Origin: Galaxea fascicularis
Taxonomy: Eukaryota > Cnidaria > Anthozoa > Scleractinia > Euphylliidae
Assembly: GCA_948470475.1 (NCBI GenBank)
Contig: OX419341.1
Coordinates: 16,043,542-16,107,541 of the forward strand
Direction: 5' to 3'
DNA length: 64,000 bases
Below are positions 22,300 through 33,673 of the stretch, piece after piece (the first letter of the stretch is position 1; each line of letters begins with the position of its first letter). The notes under the pieces were generated by a model. That model made no database searches, had not been told where the DNA came from, and saw nothing but the letters and a program-made list of their open reading frames with translations. A program made the position numbers and the translations under genes.

Positions 22300-22543
22300 T
22301 TCGCTGCACTCTTCAAAACTTCGAAACACGCTTCGAGAATTCTTCGAAATTTCGAAACATTTCCTTCGAAATTTCGCGAATCTTCTCGAATTGTCGTTCG
22401 AATTTTCGCTGGAACATTCGCATACAATTTCGAAATTTCGAAAGTGTCAAGACAATAGCGCTTCCGAAAATTCGTCGAAAGTTCGGCGATATTTCGTTTC
22501 GTTCAAAAAATCGCTGGTTTTTGGCGAAAAGTGACGAAATGTC
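22300..22543. repeat. Right subterminal TTCGAA-rich zone
   Basis: Repeated TTCGAAATTTCG-type palindromes between the transposase 5' flank and the right terminus, mirroring the left zone in composition though not base for base. Confidence 0.7.
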
Positions 22544-22578
22544 TCGAAATTCGCTCTCATTACTTTTGCACAGTACTG
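22544..22578 (-). repeat. Right terminal inverted repeat of the Tc1-type element
   Basis: Ends CTTTTGCACAGTACTG directly before TA at 22579-22580; perfect inverse of the left terminus over 35 bp. Confidence 0.85.
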
Positions 22579-22956
22579 TATTGATTGTTGGATACAAAGT
22601 AAGATGTACAATCCAACTGAGAGAAGCATCGCAGAATTTTTTTCCTGCATTCATATGATGAACATGTTCTGGTTATGTATGTAATGTATTTATAACATTG
22701 TTAGCTATAAACACCTGCACTTATATATCCACAGGGTGTACTATAATGTTGGATAAATAAGTTAAGTATTAATTCTGTCTCTTGTAGGTATTTGTAGCAA
22801 ATGGCTCCCATGATGATATGTAACTGAAGTACAATTCAGCAAAGTTCTGTTGGATGACAAACAAAGAATTTTTGGTGTATGTTTTCAACACTTCTTTTAA
22901 TAAACCTAAAGTGTATCCGAGCATTGTATCTTAACTGACAAATTTACTGTACGTAC

Positions 22957-25224
22957 CTTCCATAACAGTACAACTGACTGCTGTGTGCAACAGTAGTTCT
23001 CCCCACTTTTTTTACATTCCAATTCTGTAAGTTCTTCTGTAGTTCTTCATATTGGTGGTAGGTCATAGTAACCATGAGGCTTTGACATATCACGTCTAGG
23101 AAGAAAGAAAAATGCTGGGTGATTTTTGAACTGCAATGTTATTTTTGTACTACTTGTACACCTGAAAACCACTTTGGTGCATACTTACCTATTCATGTGC
23201 ACCTTGAGTGACAGACATGCATATGTGGAGTTCGCAGCACTGAGTCCCATGACAAGTAAAGACTGTAAGTGGTGCTATTAAATAGTCTTCCTTCTCAGGT
23301 ACAGATTGAGAGGTTGTCATTAATTCCAAATCAGGGATTATGAAATATGTAATTGGTGACTAATCATCAATTTTTTTAAATGTCTTTAGTGTGATGGTAT
23401 TAATCAAGATTTTTACTCACCTTGTAGTCTCCACCCAAGAAGACTTCCACTTCCATAGATTTGTCGTCAACTGTCAACTGTGATGTGCCCTTCCTCAATC
23501 ACACTGTTTATCTCATGGAAAACATCTGCAAAGCTTTCCTCAATGGTCTCACGTGACTCGCAACCATTTACCACTGCTACTGTGTGATTTCCTGTACATA
23601 GTTATCAAGGTTAAATAACAAATGTGAATGAGGTTTTGTTAATGAAATGCATTATTTTTTATTTTCGTAAATTTGGCTTGGACATGAAATGAATCCATTA
23701 TTACCCAACCTTTTGATAATAGAATATCATCGACCTGCTGCAGGATGTTGAAACTGACAAGGATGAAATTTGTCATCCGACTCATCCGGGCTCCATCACC
23801 GCTTATTTTCATTTTGATTTTCTTTCCACCTTTTAAGGTTTCCTCCTTGATTTGCAAAGTGGGAAGTGTTTAACATTTATTATTGAATAATCAATGCATT
23901 TCAGTGGTAAATAAAACTTAAAGTTTTGATTTGTTTTGTTTTAAGTTTCATGATAGTCGATATGCTTTTTTACAAATGTTTGTATGAACCAGTCTGTACC
24001 TGTACAACAGTAAAACATAGCATAATTAGGCAAGGCAAAACAGAGCAATACAAGTCAGTCATGATGGCCTTTTCATATCACTGTGACTTGTGTGTCCTTT
24101 GGGCTGGAACTAATATTTACTACAATATATTATTACAGTATATGGTCAAAAGCCATCTTTTCCTGATGCTAATTGGTTAAAAGATTACTGTAACAGCTTA
24201 AAGTACACTGACCATGTCTTTCACTTTTTCTGCAAGTAGAAGATTAAAAGAGTGCTGGGCACCAGGAGCCAGTCCAGGGGTTGTGGTAATTTCTACCTGA
24301 CAGCTGCGATGGGATCGGCATCGTTTAATCAAGTAAGATTTGACGGGGAAATCCTCAATCACCATAGATAATTCGTGAACAAACTCATCACCTACTCCAA
24401 ATTTATCTATTAAAAAAAGAATGCTTTCTACAGTGTTGTTGTCCTCTTTACTTAAGGATTCATATTTTGACTTTGAGTCATTTTCCTGTTCTGTTTCACC
24501 GTGAGTGGTGTCCTTTAAGTCCACAGTGAACATCTGAGTACTTCTTGGATCCTTTAACTTCAAAAAGTGAAGATCCAGTCCAAATATTTTAACAAACTCC
24601 AATGCCTTCTGAGCTTGCGTTGTTTTTAATTCAGGTATCCCAGCTTTTCGTTTTCTATTTCTTCGATGTATTTCACCAGCTGATCATTTTCATTTTCCAA
24701 CTCTTTTAATTGTTCGTGCTCATTAGTGCAATTTGTGGAAACTTCAGCAATGATTTTGTTAAATAGGGATTCCTTTGCCGGCTCAAGATTGTCATATATT
24801 TTTTTCCAGTTGCAAACCTCCTCCTTGGCTTCATTTAACCTTTTTTCTAAAATGGTGAGACTGAACTCCCACTGCTCAATCGTGACTAAATCATTTTTCA
24901 GTATTGCAACTGTACAAATTCTATTTTCATGTTGCCTCCTTTTGGCCTGTTCAACTCATTTCTTTTAGAAAAAGCAGCAACACTGTGACATGCAAACCGA
25001 TCTTCTATTCTCTTGCTCTCATGGTCGATTTTAAATGCATTTCCAGGAATAGTTCCATTCAGCATGTCAATGTATCTGAATTCGTTGTTCCACTGCTTCA
25101 TTCTATACCATTTTATAAGGGCTTTTTGTTTTATGCAAAGCCACAAAACCACTTGAAATCCTCCTTCCCGCGGTTTTTTCACGTAGGCCAACTGATTTTC
25201 AGGGGGATCAGAGATATTCGCCAA
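22957..25224 (-). pseudogene. Decayed intron-bearing gene of an uncharacterised family (KISGDGARM motif)
   Basis: Blocks in order on the minus strand: 25224-24898 (N-terminal, LAYVKKPREGG); about 24917-24620 (long coiled coil, LEKRLNEAKEEV, ending in a frameshift); 24640-24198 (TTQAQKALEFVKIFGLDL, FLIDKFGVGDEFVHELS, SYLIKRCR); about 23850-23675 (KMKISGDGARMSR, NFILVSF); about 23592-23425 (GNHTVAVVNGCES to FLGGDYK) with a 7-bp duplication that shifts frame; 23269-23186 (LLVMGLSAANSTYACL, donor GTAAGT); 23085-22957 (RDMSKPHGYYDLPP then an in-frame TGA). Splice sites remain good while the frame is broken three or more times, so it decayed in place. I recall similar unnamed proteins being numerous in cnidarians; function unknown and a transposon origin possible. 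The 3' end is lost before the Tc1-type element. Confidence 0.5.
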
Positions 25225-25861
25225 AGGATCACTTGGAGTGCAAGTATCTCACAATTTTTTTTCTTTTTTTTTTTTTTTCAAAATCTCCCCGCCAAAAGGT
25301 GAGTTAGCTGCCTAGCCTTTTTGGTTACCAGTGTCTAACGTTTGTTTTCTTCAATGTTTGGAAAATGGCGGTCGTTTTGGAGATGTTTTGGACGTTACGA
25401 TCAACAGTCATTCATGGCGAGGTTACTTTCAATGACCTGGATCTGATGTGTACTAAGACTCAAGTCTGAATTTTGGCTTAATATACAAGGGAAAACTCAA
25501 AGACTACAAAGCTTTTCTTATTGTGAACTGCAAGTGACATCTTCAAATTTTAAAACCCACATGCGTATCAAATATGGACCACACTGTGGTTGACACAGGA
25601 CGTCTCTTGCTTGCCCAGGTAGTCCTACTTTCGGCCATTATCACTACTGTTTCTATTAGCTTTGATTCCTGATTATTCGGCCATAAAAACCACAACGGTT
25701 ATTTACTTGGTGAACGTAAGGTTATATGTGACTGGGTGTTTAGGATAGCTTATTTCAAATCCACATGGGTACAAACGTCTAGCACAAGATTTGGAGGCAA
25801 TAAAAACCATTTTTCTTTGGAACTGATACATTTTCTTCTTTCGTGCAGCAGCCATTTTTAT
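25225..25861. other. No gene recognised
   Basis: Noncoding, with a T-run at 25256-25279. No ORF or repeat structure identified. Confidence 0.5.
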
Positions 25862-26410
25862 TCCAAGTGTCAACACCCATTGCGCACAGGCGTTCGAAAT
25901 TTCTGGCTATGATTATTACATGACGAATACCTAGACGATGATCTAATAGAGATCAGGTTACTTAAATAACCAGGAGCCATGCCATGAATCGCCTTGAAAG
26001 TAATCATCAAGATCTTGAATTGAATCCGATAATTTACTGGCAGCCAATGAAGGTTGAAAAGTACAGGATTAATATGATCGAATTTCATTGTGTTCGTTAC
26101 AAGCCTGGCTGCCATATTCTGTATGTGTTGTAATTTTGATAGCTGGTTCTTGGGTAACCCATACAATATACTATTGCAATAATCCAGCCTGGAAGTTACG
26201 TAAGCATGGACTAATGATTGTCTGCATTCCTTGGATAAGTATTTGGATATACGCCTAATGTTATGAATGTGATAGAAGGAGGCCTTGCATATCTGGTTAA
26301 TATGGCTCTTCATCTCGAGAGATTCGTCTAACATAACGCCTAGGTTCCTGACACTGGAAAAACGATCAATCTTCTGGTTACCAACTTCTATGCTAGAGAA
26401 CAAAGTTTGC

Positions 26411-27786
26411 TTAAAGTGTATATGACACGAATTTTTTTTTTTGCGTTTTTTTCCTTTTCTTATGTCTTTAAACAGAATCCCAATAAAAAAAATCATTTGA
26501 ACAACCATTTCCTATTTTTTTAGCGACATAAATTCGCCCACTTACCCCCTCAAAGTTGTTGCAGAGACTGGTGATGATTGTAATTGAATCCTCCTCTGTG
26601 ATGACTGTGTTTTCCAGTCGCTGCTAACTGCCTGGCCCAGTGCTGTGCCAAACGTAGTAGTCTTCCTCCTCCTGCTCAACCCCCAACTTCTCAGCTTCCT
26701 CTTCCTCTTGACTTTCTTCAGAGTCAGATTCTGTTTCCACAACTTGCTGTAACAATAAAATGAGTGCAGACAGTGTAATAAAAGAATAGAATAAGAATGA
26801 AGCAGATATTACACACCTTGCCTGAAAGTAAAAAACAGCAGAAATTTGTTACAAAGCTCGGCATGCAGACTGGCTATAACTGAAGGGGATGGACTTTTCA
26901 AAACAATCATATCGTGCAGAATTTGGATGTAAGCAGAGAACAAAATCTTGCATTTTAAGATAGGAATGTTTTTTTTTGTGGTGTCAAAAACACATTCAGG
27001 TGACATATCCAGTGATTAAATAACACTCACACATGTATCTACTGCAGAGACTTACATTTCACGTTTTTTTTAAATTTTGCTTCAGCTCTGTTATCCTTCG
27101 TTTCAGTCTCTGGTCTTCCTTTATGTGGACACTCAAATCCACAGGAGTTGCTACTGAGCGATTGCACTGGTGTTGTAGTCATTGGTGCCATTTTCGCTGT
27201 TTCAATGAAACTGTCAATGGCTGAACTTGCTACAATTGAAGATGTTGCTGCTGCTGTTTCTGATGGCAGTGATGATGGTGCTCATCTTGCTGTGCTGAAA
27301 GTACTTTGACTACTTTCTGTCTCAGGCACATCTCTTCTCGCATAGCCAAGAGACCATGCCAAATGATTGGGAAAACAATCCATTTCAAAGTGTGCCGAAC
27401 ACAAAGCCGCATACTTGCTCATGGGTTCACTGAAATCAACCTGGTGTTTTTGGGCGTATTTGACCCACTGAGCCCTTAAACCTGGATCCAGTGGAAACGT
27501 ATGCATTGGTATACGTGGCGTGTGTGTGTTGTTTTTACAACTCTCATTATTTCGTAGCCCAGGCTTTGGAACTTTCCTTTCGCTTTCAGCCATGTTGTCG
27601 ATTCTAACAACCAGGTGACGTCACAGACGTTTAGCACATGACATTTTGGCCGCGCAAAGTGGCGCGAGTTTCGAATCAAATTTTTGACTTCACGATATTT
27701 CCATCCTGTTCAAACATGACAACCCTTTTATTGGAAGCATAAACTAACAAAATCAGGTAAAAAAATTGGTGTCATATACACTTTAA
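26411..27786 (-). mobile_element. Kolobok-like element, TTAA target sites, carrying a THAP exon
   Basis: Bounded by TTAA at 26411-26414 and 27783-27786. Termini AGTGTATATGACACGAATTT (left) and, inverted, AGTGTATATGACACCAATTT (right) agree at 19 of 20 positions. It interrupts an L2 reverse transcriptase, which reads on either side. TTAA targets plus an N-terminal THAP domain are the combination known for Kolobok transposons; piggyBac also uses TTAA but lacks THAP. The 1368-bp length and absence of a catalytic domain make it non-autonomous, probably internally deleted. Confidence 0.75.
27059..27593 (-). pseudogene. THAP-domain exon of the Kolobok-like element
   Basis: From the ATG at 27593 the frame has NNTHTPRIPMHTFP, a W at the expected core position, LCSAHFEMDCF (final Cys and His) and a terminal DVP motif similar to the AVPT box of THAP fingers. 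The first cysteine pair is degraded: only one Cys remains near residue 19. An in-frame TGA at 27284-27282 interrupts an Ala/Ser/Thr linker, and a frameshift near 27165 leads into a coiled coil (HIKEDQRLKRRITELKQN) ending at TGA 27061-27059. The THAP finger would have recognised the element's termini. Clearly inactive. Confidence 0.6.
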
Positions 27787-28262
27787 CTGCTGACGAGTTC
27801 CGATAGCAAGAAACTCAGTCTTCATGTCGTTCAATAGCAGCCGCCCATCCATGATCCACTTTCAAATGTCCTTAATGCATACTTCCATAGCGCGATGCGT
27901 GACATCCTGGACACCATCATCGCCCGGCCTGAAGCTGCGCCAGTAAGTTAAGCCAAAACTCCGAGCAGAAGAGATCACGTTTACTAACCGAAGACAAAAT
28001 GCAATTACAAAAGCAAACGGTAAATACAAAGCGGTAATATAGGTACAACTGTAGCAAGCTAATTATGTGCAAACCGTGTGACAATGAGGCTAACTAAACA
28101 ACAGCGTGCACAATGTGTCACGCTACGTGACTAAACAACAATACGAAATATGGTGCTGAGGTAAAGTTGGGTGTCATCAGCATAGGAGTGGACTTGAGGA
28201 AGGTGACGTTCTATGATCTTAAAGAGGGAAGAAGTGTAAATAACAAACAACAGTGGACCCAG

Positions 28263-29263
28263 GCAGTAACAGTGATAATGGTAGCAGTGATTTTGGATTT
28301 AGTAATTCCATCTACTCAGGTTCATTTAAATGTATTCCCTAACGTGGCGATTGATCAAACAACACACATTCAGTAGAACCTTCAGTCAGTGTGTAAAAAT
28401 TTACCTTTTGTTCCATAACTGCTGTGCTGCATTTACTATGGTTTACTGTCTAGTGCTTGTTAAACAAGATGAAATAAAAATGATAGTTACTATTGTGCAC
28501 CATACCTCCAAGTTGGCGACCATCAAGTTTAATGTTGAATTCCAAGTTTTCCTGGTCAGATGAAAATAACCGCTGTTCTCTGATTGCCCAGACCAGTACA
28601 GATGACAAATCAGCGCTGCAGGCATGAAATCTTCATCGTATGTCGTATGACATTGAAAACCAATTTTTTCACTGCTTTATTTCATTTTTTGTTAAACACA
28701 CTGCTGTATCATTAGGCCAAGATAGCAAATAAGTACCCCTCACCTCACTTTCTAAAAAATGGAAAACCTTTTTCCATTGTCACTTTATTTGCAATCTTTT
28801 GAGCTTCAACTATGCTGGCAAGTCCCTTCCAGTTACTTCTATCTCCCTGTCCTTTCAGAGCTCTTTTAGGTGCATTTACCAAAATAGAGTAACAGTTCGT
28901 TTTACAAAAAAAAAGTAAGCACCCCCTATTTTGGCTAAAGTTTTAAACAAGTGCCCGGGGTCTTATTTGATTAAATAAAGTAGGTATGTGAACTATGACA
29001 GATGCCACATCTGACAATTTATTCCTACAATCATTGGAAATAAAGGGTGGACATATATAAGCAGGTGCAAATTGGCAGTTGTTGCAAAGAACGTGTACAA
29101 TGCAGGTTTGCCAAATCTCATGACCACTGAGGGCCAATTAGAATAATTTACTTGTAAACCCCAAGTGCACCACACCCCCTCTCGAGACAATTGCACGAAA
29201 TTTTTTTCCAGAAAAATAAATGGCTATGAAGCTGTGACATTTAATTAAAAAAATTATAATTAC
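28263..29263. other. No gene recognised
   Basis: Noncoding A+T-rich sequence; short ORFs only, without motifs or splice support. Confidence 0.5.
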
Positions 29264-29530
29264 CTCACTTCGTCCAAGCTGTGTAAAATTCAGCAAAGTC
29301 TGCCAAGTAGCATCTGGGAGTTTGACCTGGATCGTGAAATATAACAGAACCCAGTTGGGCACTCGCATACTCAAAAATCGTTGGTGGGTTTCCACCTGGA
29401 GAAGATTGGCTATTCCTTCTTTTGACCCCTTGAAGTCCATAACAAGGTTGAAAATCTTGGACACAGTTTCAGACACCTCTTTCTTGTCCTCTTCATTCTC
29501 ATACAGGAAACTGTTCCCCAGAACACAAGC
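29264..29530 (-). CDS. Orphan exon of an unrecognised gene
   Basis: An 89-codon open block follows acceptor ATGAATCGTAG and ends at GAG/GTAATT. It encodes ACVLGNSFLYENEEDK, a helical middle, THQRFLSMRVPNWVL and LPDATWQTLLNFTQLGRS. The clean frame and splice borders make an exon likely. It lies between two LINE remnants and no partner exon was found; it may belong to the decayed gene at 23-25 kb or to another element. Function unknown. Confidence 0.4.
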
Positions 29531-29789
29531 CTACGATTCATGGTATTTATCACATACATCGTTTAGATCTGTAATGACTGTTCTACACTGTTCTGCCACT
29601 TTCCTTTTCTTTTCTTACGTCTACATACCAAATAAAAATTAAGAAAGAGAAAAACACTCCGACACGCACACACACACACATATATAGTACAAACAAAAGA
29701 ATACGAAGCTAAACAAAGCTATTACAGCAATACAGTTACTTAGTATAGTATAGTAAATTCCAATGACTTCACTTTAATTAATCATAACA

Positions 29790-30133
29790 TCACTTATTCT
29801 TAAAAATGCTTATTAACTTTTCCCACTTTCTAAAATGATTGTTTAATTTGTCTCTTTTCCTGGCAATATGGAATTCGATGTTGTAAATGCGCCTTGTCCT
29901 GGCTATAAAACCTTGAAGAGAAGGTATACCATTCTGGTATTTCCAAGAGTAAATATAAAACTTACTTAGAAGCGAAATATGGTTAAACAGGAGAAAATCT
30001 TCTGCAATATCGAACTGACCAAAAATGACATCCTCCTCTTTAAGGTTATCAACAGAGATGTTATTATTGCGCAACCAGGACAAGACATGTTTCCAAAAAC
30101 TAGATGATACTCTACAGGAAAAGAGTAAATGCT
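29790..30133 (-). pseudogene. L1-type ORF2 C-terminal region
   Basis: After a frameshift near 30134 the frame reads CIEHLLFSC (the E-x2-HLLF-x-C motif of the cysteine-rich L1 C-terminus), FWKHVLSWLR and an FIARTRRIYNIEFHIAR segment before the stop at 29790. Confidence 0.7.
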
Positions 30134-32701
30134 CTATGCACAGGATGGCGACTCAGCCATGCCAAAATGAAACAGTTTTTCGTTTGTAAAGACATTACGG
30201 TTTAAAATTTTAAACTGAAATTCTCTAAGTTTAGATTCTAATGTTGTGCGAAAAGATAGCGAATAAACACTTTTCCAATCAATATCAATGTTTGAATACT
30301 TTGAAGCTAATTTTACTTTAGCAGTAGGCGTTGTTTCTTTTTTCTCCAGGAAAAGCCGGTAGATTTGCTTTGAGGAAGGAACCAAATTGTTACTTATTAG
30401 GATAGCAGGTGAATTCGGAAGTAGATCAATCACCAGTGCAGTAGTTGCCCTTTTAATTGTCAAGCGCCAACTGGCAGGCATAGAGTAAATAATACCCATA
30501 ATGAAGAAACCTTGCTCAGGATTGAGATTTTCTTTAGTTGAAAATAAATCGCAAATTTTAAAAAACCCTAAATCTGCAATATCTCTACGATACACAGATT
30601 TCTTATTAATGCAGAGAAGCTTGTTATTCCAAATAACTTCATTTGCAATTTCATGTAGTGAGCTGGGTGTTTTTGCATTTGCTTCTGACCATGCATTTAG
30701 ACATTGCTTGTAGAAACTTCGTAGATAAATTCTTAATTTAGAAGTATCAAAATTACAATGCAATATGAGCTTCCCACCAACGGGGATATGAATCTCATTT
30801 AAAAAAGCTTTCCACGGATTTATATATTTTTTTATACATATCACTCGTCTGGTACGAACCATAGAATCAATATCGAGCATATTTAAGCCACCCTTCTCAA
30901 CTTCCGGAATCATCACATTTCGTTTTACTTTATCTTTCCCTTTCCAAATAAAATAGTAAAAAAGCGAGTCGGCCTCTTTGATAAGGTCGTTAGAAATTGG
31001 CAACACTGACGCTCTAAACATAAACTTAGGGATGGCAAAGGTTTTTAAAATTTGTATTCTACCTAAGAGAGAAAGACCACGCCATTTCAACAAATTGATC
31101 GTCTTCTTAAGTGATTTCAAAGTATTCCTAAAATTCAATTCATCTCTTTGTTTAGCATCATAGCCTAGAATTTTAATAGTGTTACAAAGATTTGGCATAT
31201 CAGATTACCCCTCCCAAAGAGAAGTACTATTTCCTAAAGCTAAGGCTTCGGTTTTTTCATTATTTATTTTTAAACCAGAACATTAACCAAAAGTCTTCAG
31301 CGTAACGAATAGGTTTGTATATGAACTACTATCTTTGATAAAACAGGTCATGTCATCAGCGAAAAGGGAAAATTTAACAGGTTCATCTCGTATGGTAATG
31401 CCCTTAATGCCATCATCTTCTCCTATCTTTATAGCAAAGGTCTCCAAAGCTATTATAAACAGGTAGGGAGAGAGGGGGTCTCCCTGTCTTACTCCCCTAC
31501 TTAGTGCAAAAGGTCCTGTTGTAAAACCATTGTTCATTACACAGCTAGAGGCGTTGCTATATAAGACTCGTATCCATTGAATAAAAGAAGGACGAAAGTT
31601 AAATGCATGTAATACTCTTTAAACAAAATTTAAATTGAGCGAGTCGAAAGCTTTTTCAAAGTCTATAGCTACTAGAATCCCAGGTATATTTTTGTACCTA
31701 GCATATTCAATCACATCATTGATCGTTCTGACGGCATAAAAAACTGTTCTCCCCTTTACAAACGTGTTTTGATTAAAATGAATTACTTCAGGAAGCACCT
31801 TTTCCAAACGCTTTGCCAAAGTTTTAGATGCCAATTTAGCATCAACATTTACAAGAGATATTGGACGCCAATTCTTCACCAACCTTTTGTCTTTTCCTTT
31901 CTTTTCAATTAAGGTGATAACGGCCTGTTTCTGTGAGTTCGATAGTTCACCGCATTCGAAAGCATAGTTCACACTATCAACTACCAACTTTCCAAGCAAG
32001 GGCCAAAAGGGTAAGTAAAACTCGGCTGTTAAACCATTGTTCCTTGGCGATTTATTCGTTTGGAAGGTCTGTAATACATTATAGCATTCATCATATCTAA
32101 GGATACCCTCGCAAACGTTCCTCTTCTCCTCGGCTAAAAATGGAACATCGGTGAGATGATTTAAAAACGAAGAAATAGTCTGTGTGTCTGCGGAATTTCT
32201 ACCATCATAGAGATTAGAGTAATATAATTCCAATTCATTCATAATCTTTTTTGGGTTGCTAATTAATGTTCCATCAGTTGTTAAGATTTTGCAGACACTG
32301 CTTTTAGTTTTGTTTGAATTTTCTAAATTCAAAAAATATTTGTTGTTTTTTTCACCCATTTCATACCAGGTTGCCCTAGAGCGAATGATTGCCCCTTGTG
32401 TAATGTAATCGTACAATTGATCATATTCTGTTTGAAGGCACTCCAGTTCCTCAAGATTTCCACTATTTGGATCAATATCACATTTTTCTGTGCATTCCTT
32501 CAGCTTATCCTCCACCTTTTGTAGTTTTTCTCTTCTTTCTCGGGCTTTACCTTTACTGTATGTAATTGTTCGCTGTCTTATTTTATATTTAATTAAATCC
32601 CATAAAACACGCTTATCCTGAACCTCTTTAAATTCCTCTAACCAATTCACATATTCAGTGGTTAAAAGTTCACAGTAGTCCAAGTCATTTACTAAGTTCA
32701 A
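30134..32701 (-). pseudogene. L1-type ORF2 reverse transcriptase
   Basis: 32701-31619 carries the linker helix and RT boxes NWRPISLVNVDAKLASK and AIDFEKAFDSL; a TAA at 31621-31619 interrupts it. The same frame continues through GVRQGDPLSPYLF and the catalytic FSLFADDMT (31537-31283), then two more stops before LGRIQILKTFAIPKFMF and the thumb/connection (31198-30134). The full RT is represented, so the copy was once long, but it is not translatable. Confidence 0.85.
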
Positions 32702-33450
32702 TTGAATTTCCAGAAATTTGGTCCTCTCTCAGTTTCATCTAAGCCGCAAATTGAAAGGGTTATTGCCCAATGGTCAGTTTTTATTGATGTTTTAATCTCC
32801 GCTGAAATTATCTCATCTTGCAAACTGTCGCTTATAAGCCAAAAATCTAAACGCCTCTGCTCAACTGGAGTTTTTTGACGCCAAGTAAATGGTGATGTAG
32901 TGGGGTTCTTAATACGCCAGATATCAACCAGATCGAAATCGAGGTGCATATCTTCAATTAATGTTGCGGAGTCTTTCTTTCTGTTGTTTCCGCCCCGTCC
33001 ATCTAAGTCAGGGTCAAGTATGACGTTAAAATCGCCTCCGATGATAATTGGGTAATCCTGTTCTGTTCTAGCAGCTTTCAAAATTTCTGATATTTCTTTA
33101 AAAAAGGTACATTGTTCACTACATTTGTTTGGAGCGTAAATATTTAAAAGAAAATATAGTGAATCCTGAATGGAAACCTCTAGGAAAACATAGCGACCTT
33201 GAGAATCAACCTTGATAGATTGTAGTTGAAAGTCTAAGTCATCCCTTACCAGTACAAGTACACCTTGGTTATGGCTACTACCGTGTGAAAACAACATGTT
33301 TCCTTTCCACTGTTTTCTCCAAATATTTTTGACTTCTTGAGTACTGTAAGTTTCTTGCAGAAAACAAATATCAGCTCCAGAATTTAAAACCCAGCTAAAA
33401 ATTGCTTTCTGCTTTTCAAAAGTACGAATCCCTTGAGCATTTAGTGACAA
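32698..33450 (-). pseudogene. L1-type ORF2 endonuclease domain
   Basis: About 250 codons open: SLNAQGIR at the start, ICFLQETY, GVLVLVRDD, LNIYAPN, IIIGGDFNVI, RRLDFWLIS and TDHWAI, all APE-type LINE endonuclease boxes with catalytic Asn, Glu, Asp and His visible. It ends at GPNFWKFN with a 1-nt frameshift into the RT frame. Confidence 0.85.
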
Positions 33451-33673
33451 AGGGCTAAAATCAACGTTACTACGCCCTACTTCGCCAAAGGGAAAAACAA
33501 CTTCATTAGGTGGGAAAAGTTAAGCGTCAGTTTGGCACCTTCGAACTTTAAAGAATATATCCTCATTAACGTGCCAGAATAGCTTTGAAAACCATGGTAA
33601 AAGCAACGCAGAACATGTACAAAAACAAAAACGAAAAAATAACATTTCAACGAAATACTGAAAAGCACAAAAC

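Larger units (their letters stand above)
15741..22578 (-). mobile_element. Tc1/mariner-type element (6.84 kb) carrying a BEN-domain gene
   Basis: The terminus CAGTACTGTGCAAAAGTAAT begins at 15741 and its exact inverse ends at 22578; 35 bp are identical before divergence. Each end abuts a TA dinucleotide (15739-15740 and 22579-22580), the Tc1/mariner target duplication. Inside each terminus is a 230-300-bp zone full of TTCGAA/TTTCGAAA palindromes. The element encodes a 336-residue DD34E transposase next to its right end and, downstream on the same strand, a complete six-exon BEN-domain gene. A 225-bp minisatellite separates the two. Typical Tc1 elements are 1-2 kb, so cargo capture is inferred. 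The alternative is two MITE ends fortuitously flanking a host gene, but subterminal structure, TA sites and orientation all fit one unit. Confidence 0.75.
25862..28262 (-). mobile_element. 5'-truncated L2-type LINE, interrupted
   Basis: RT pieces on the minus strand: 28262-28142 ([23 protein letters not shown], the catalytic box), 27935-27787 (WIMDGRLLLNDMKTEFLAIG) and 26410-25870 (SVRNLGVMLDESLEM to LHWLPVNYRIQFKI, the L2 C-terminus). The last two are separated by the TTAA-flanked element at 26415-27782. About 200 bp between 28142 and 27940 do not read as RT and may be a second small insertion. Frameshifts and a TGA are present. This copy lacks the endonuclease. Confidence 0.75.
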
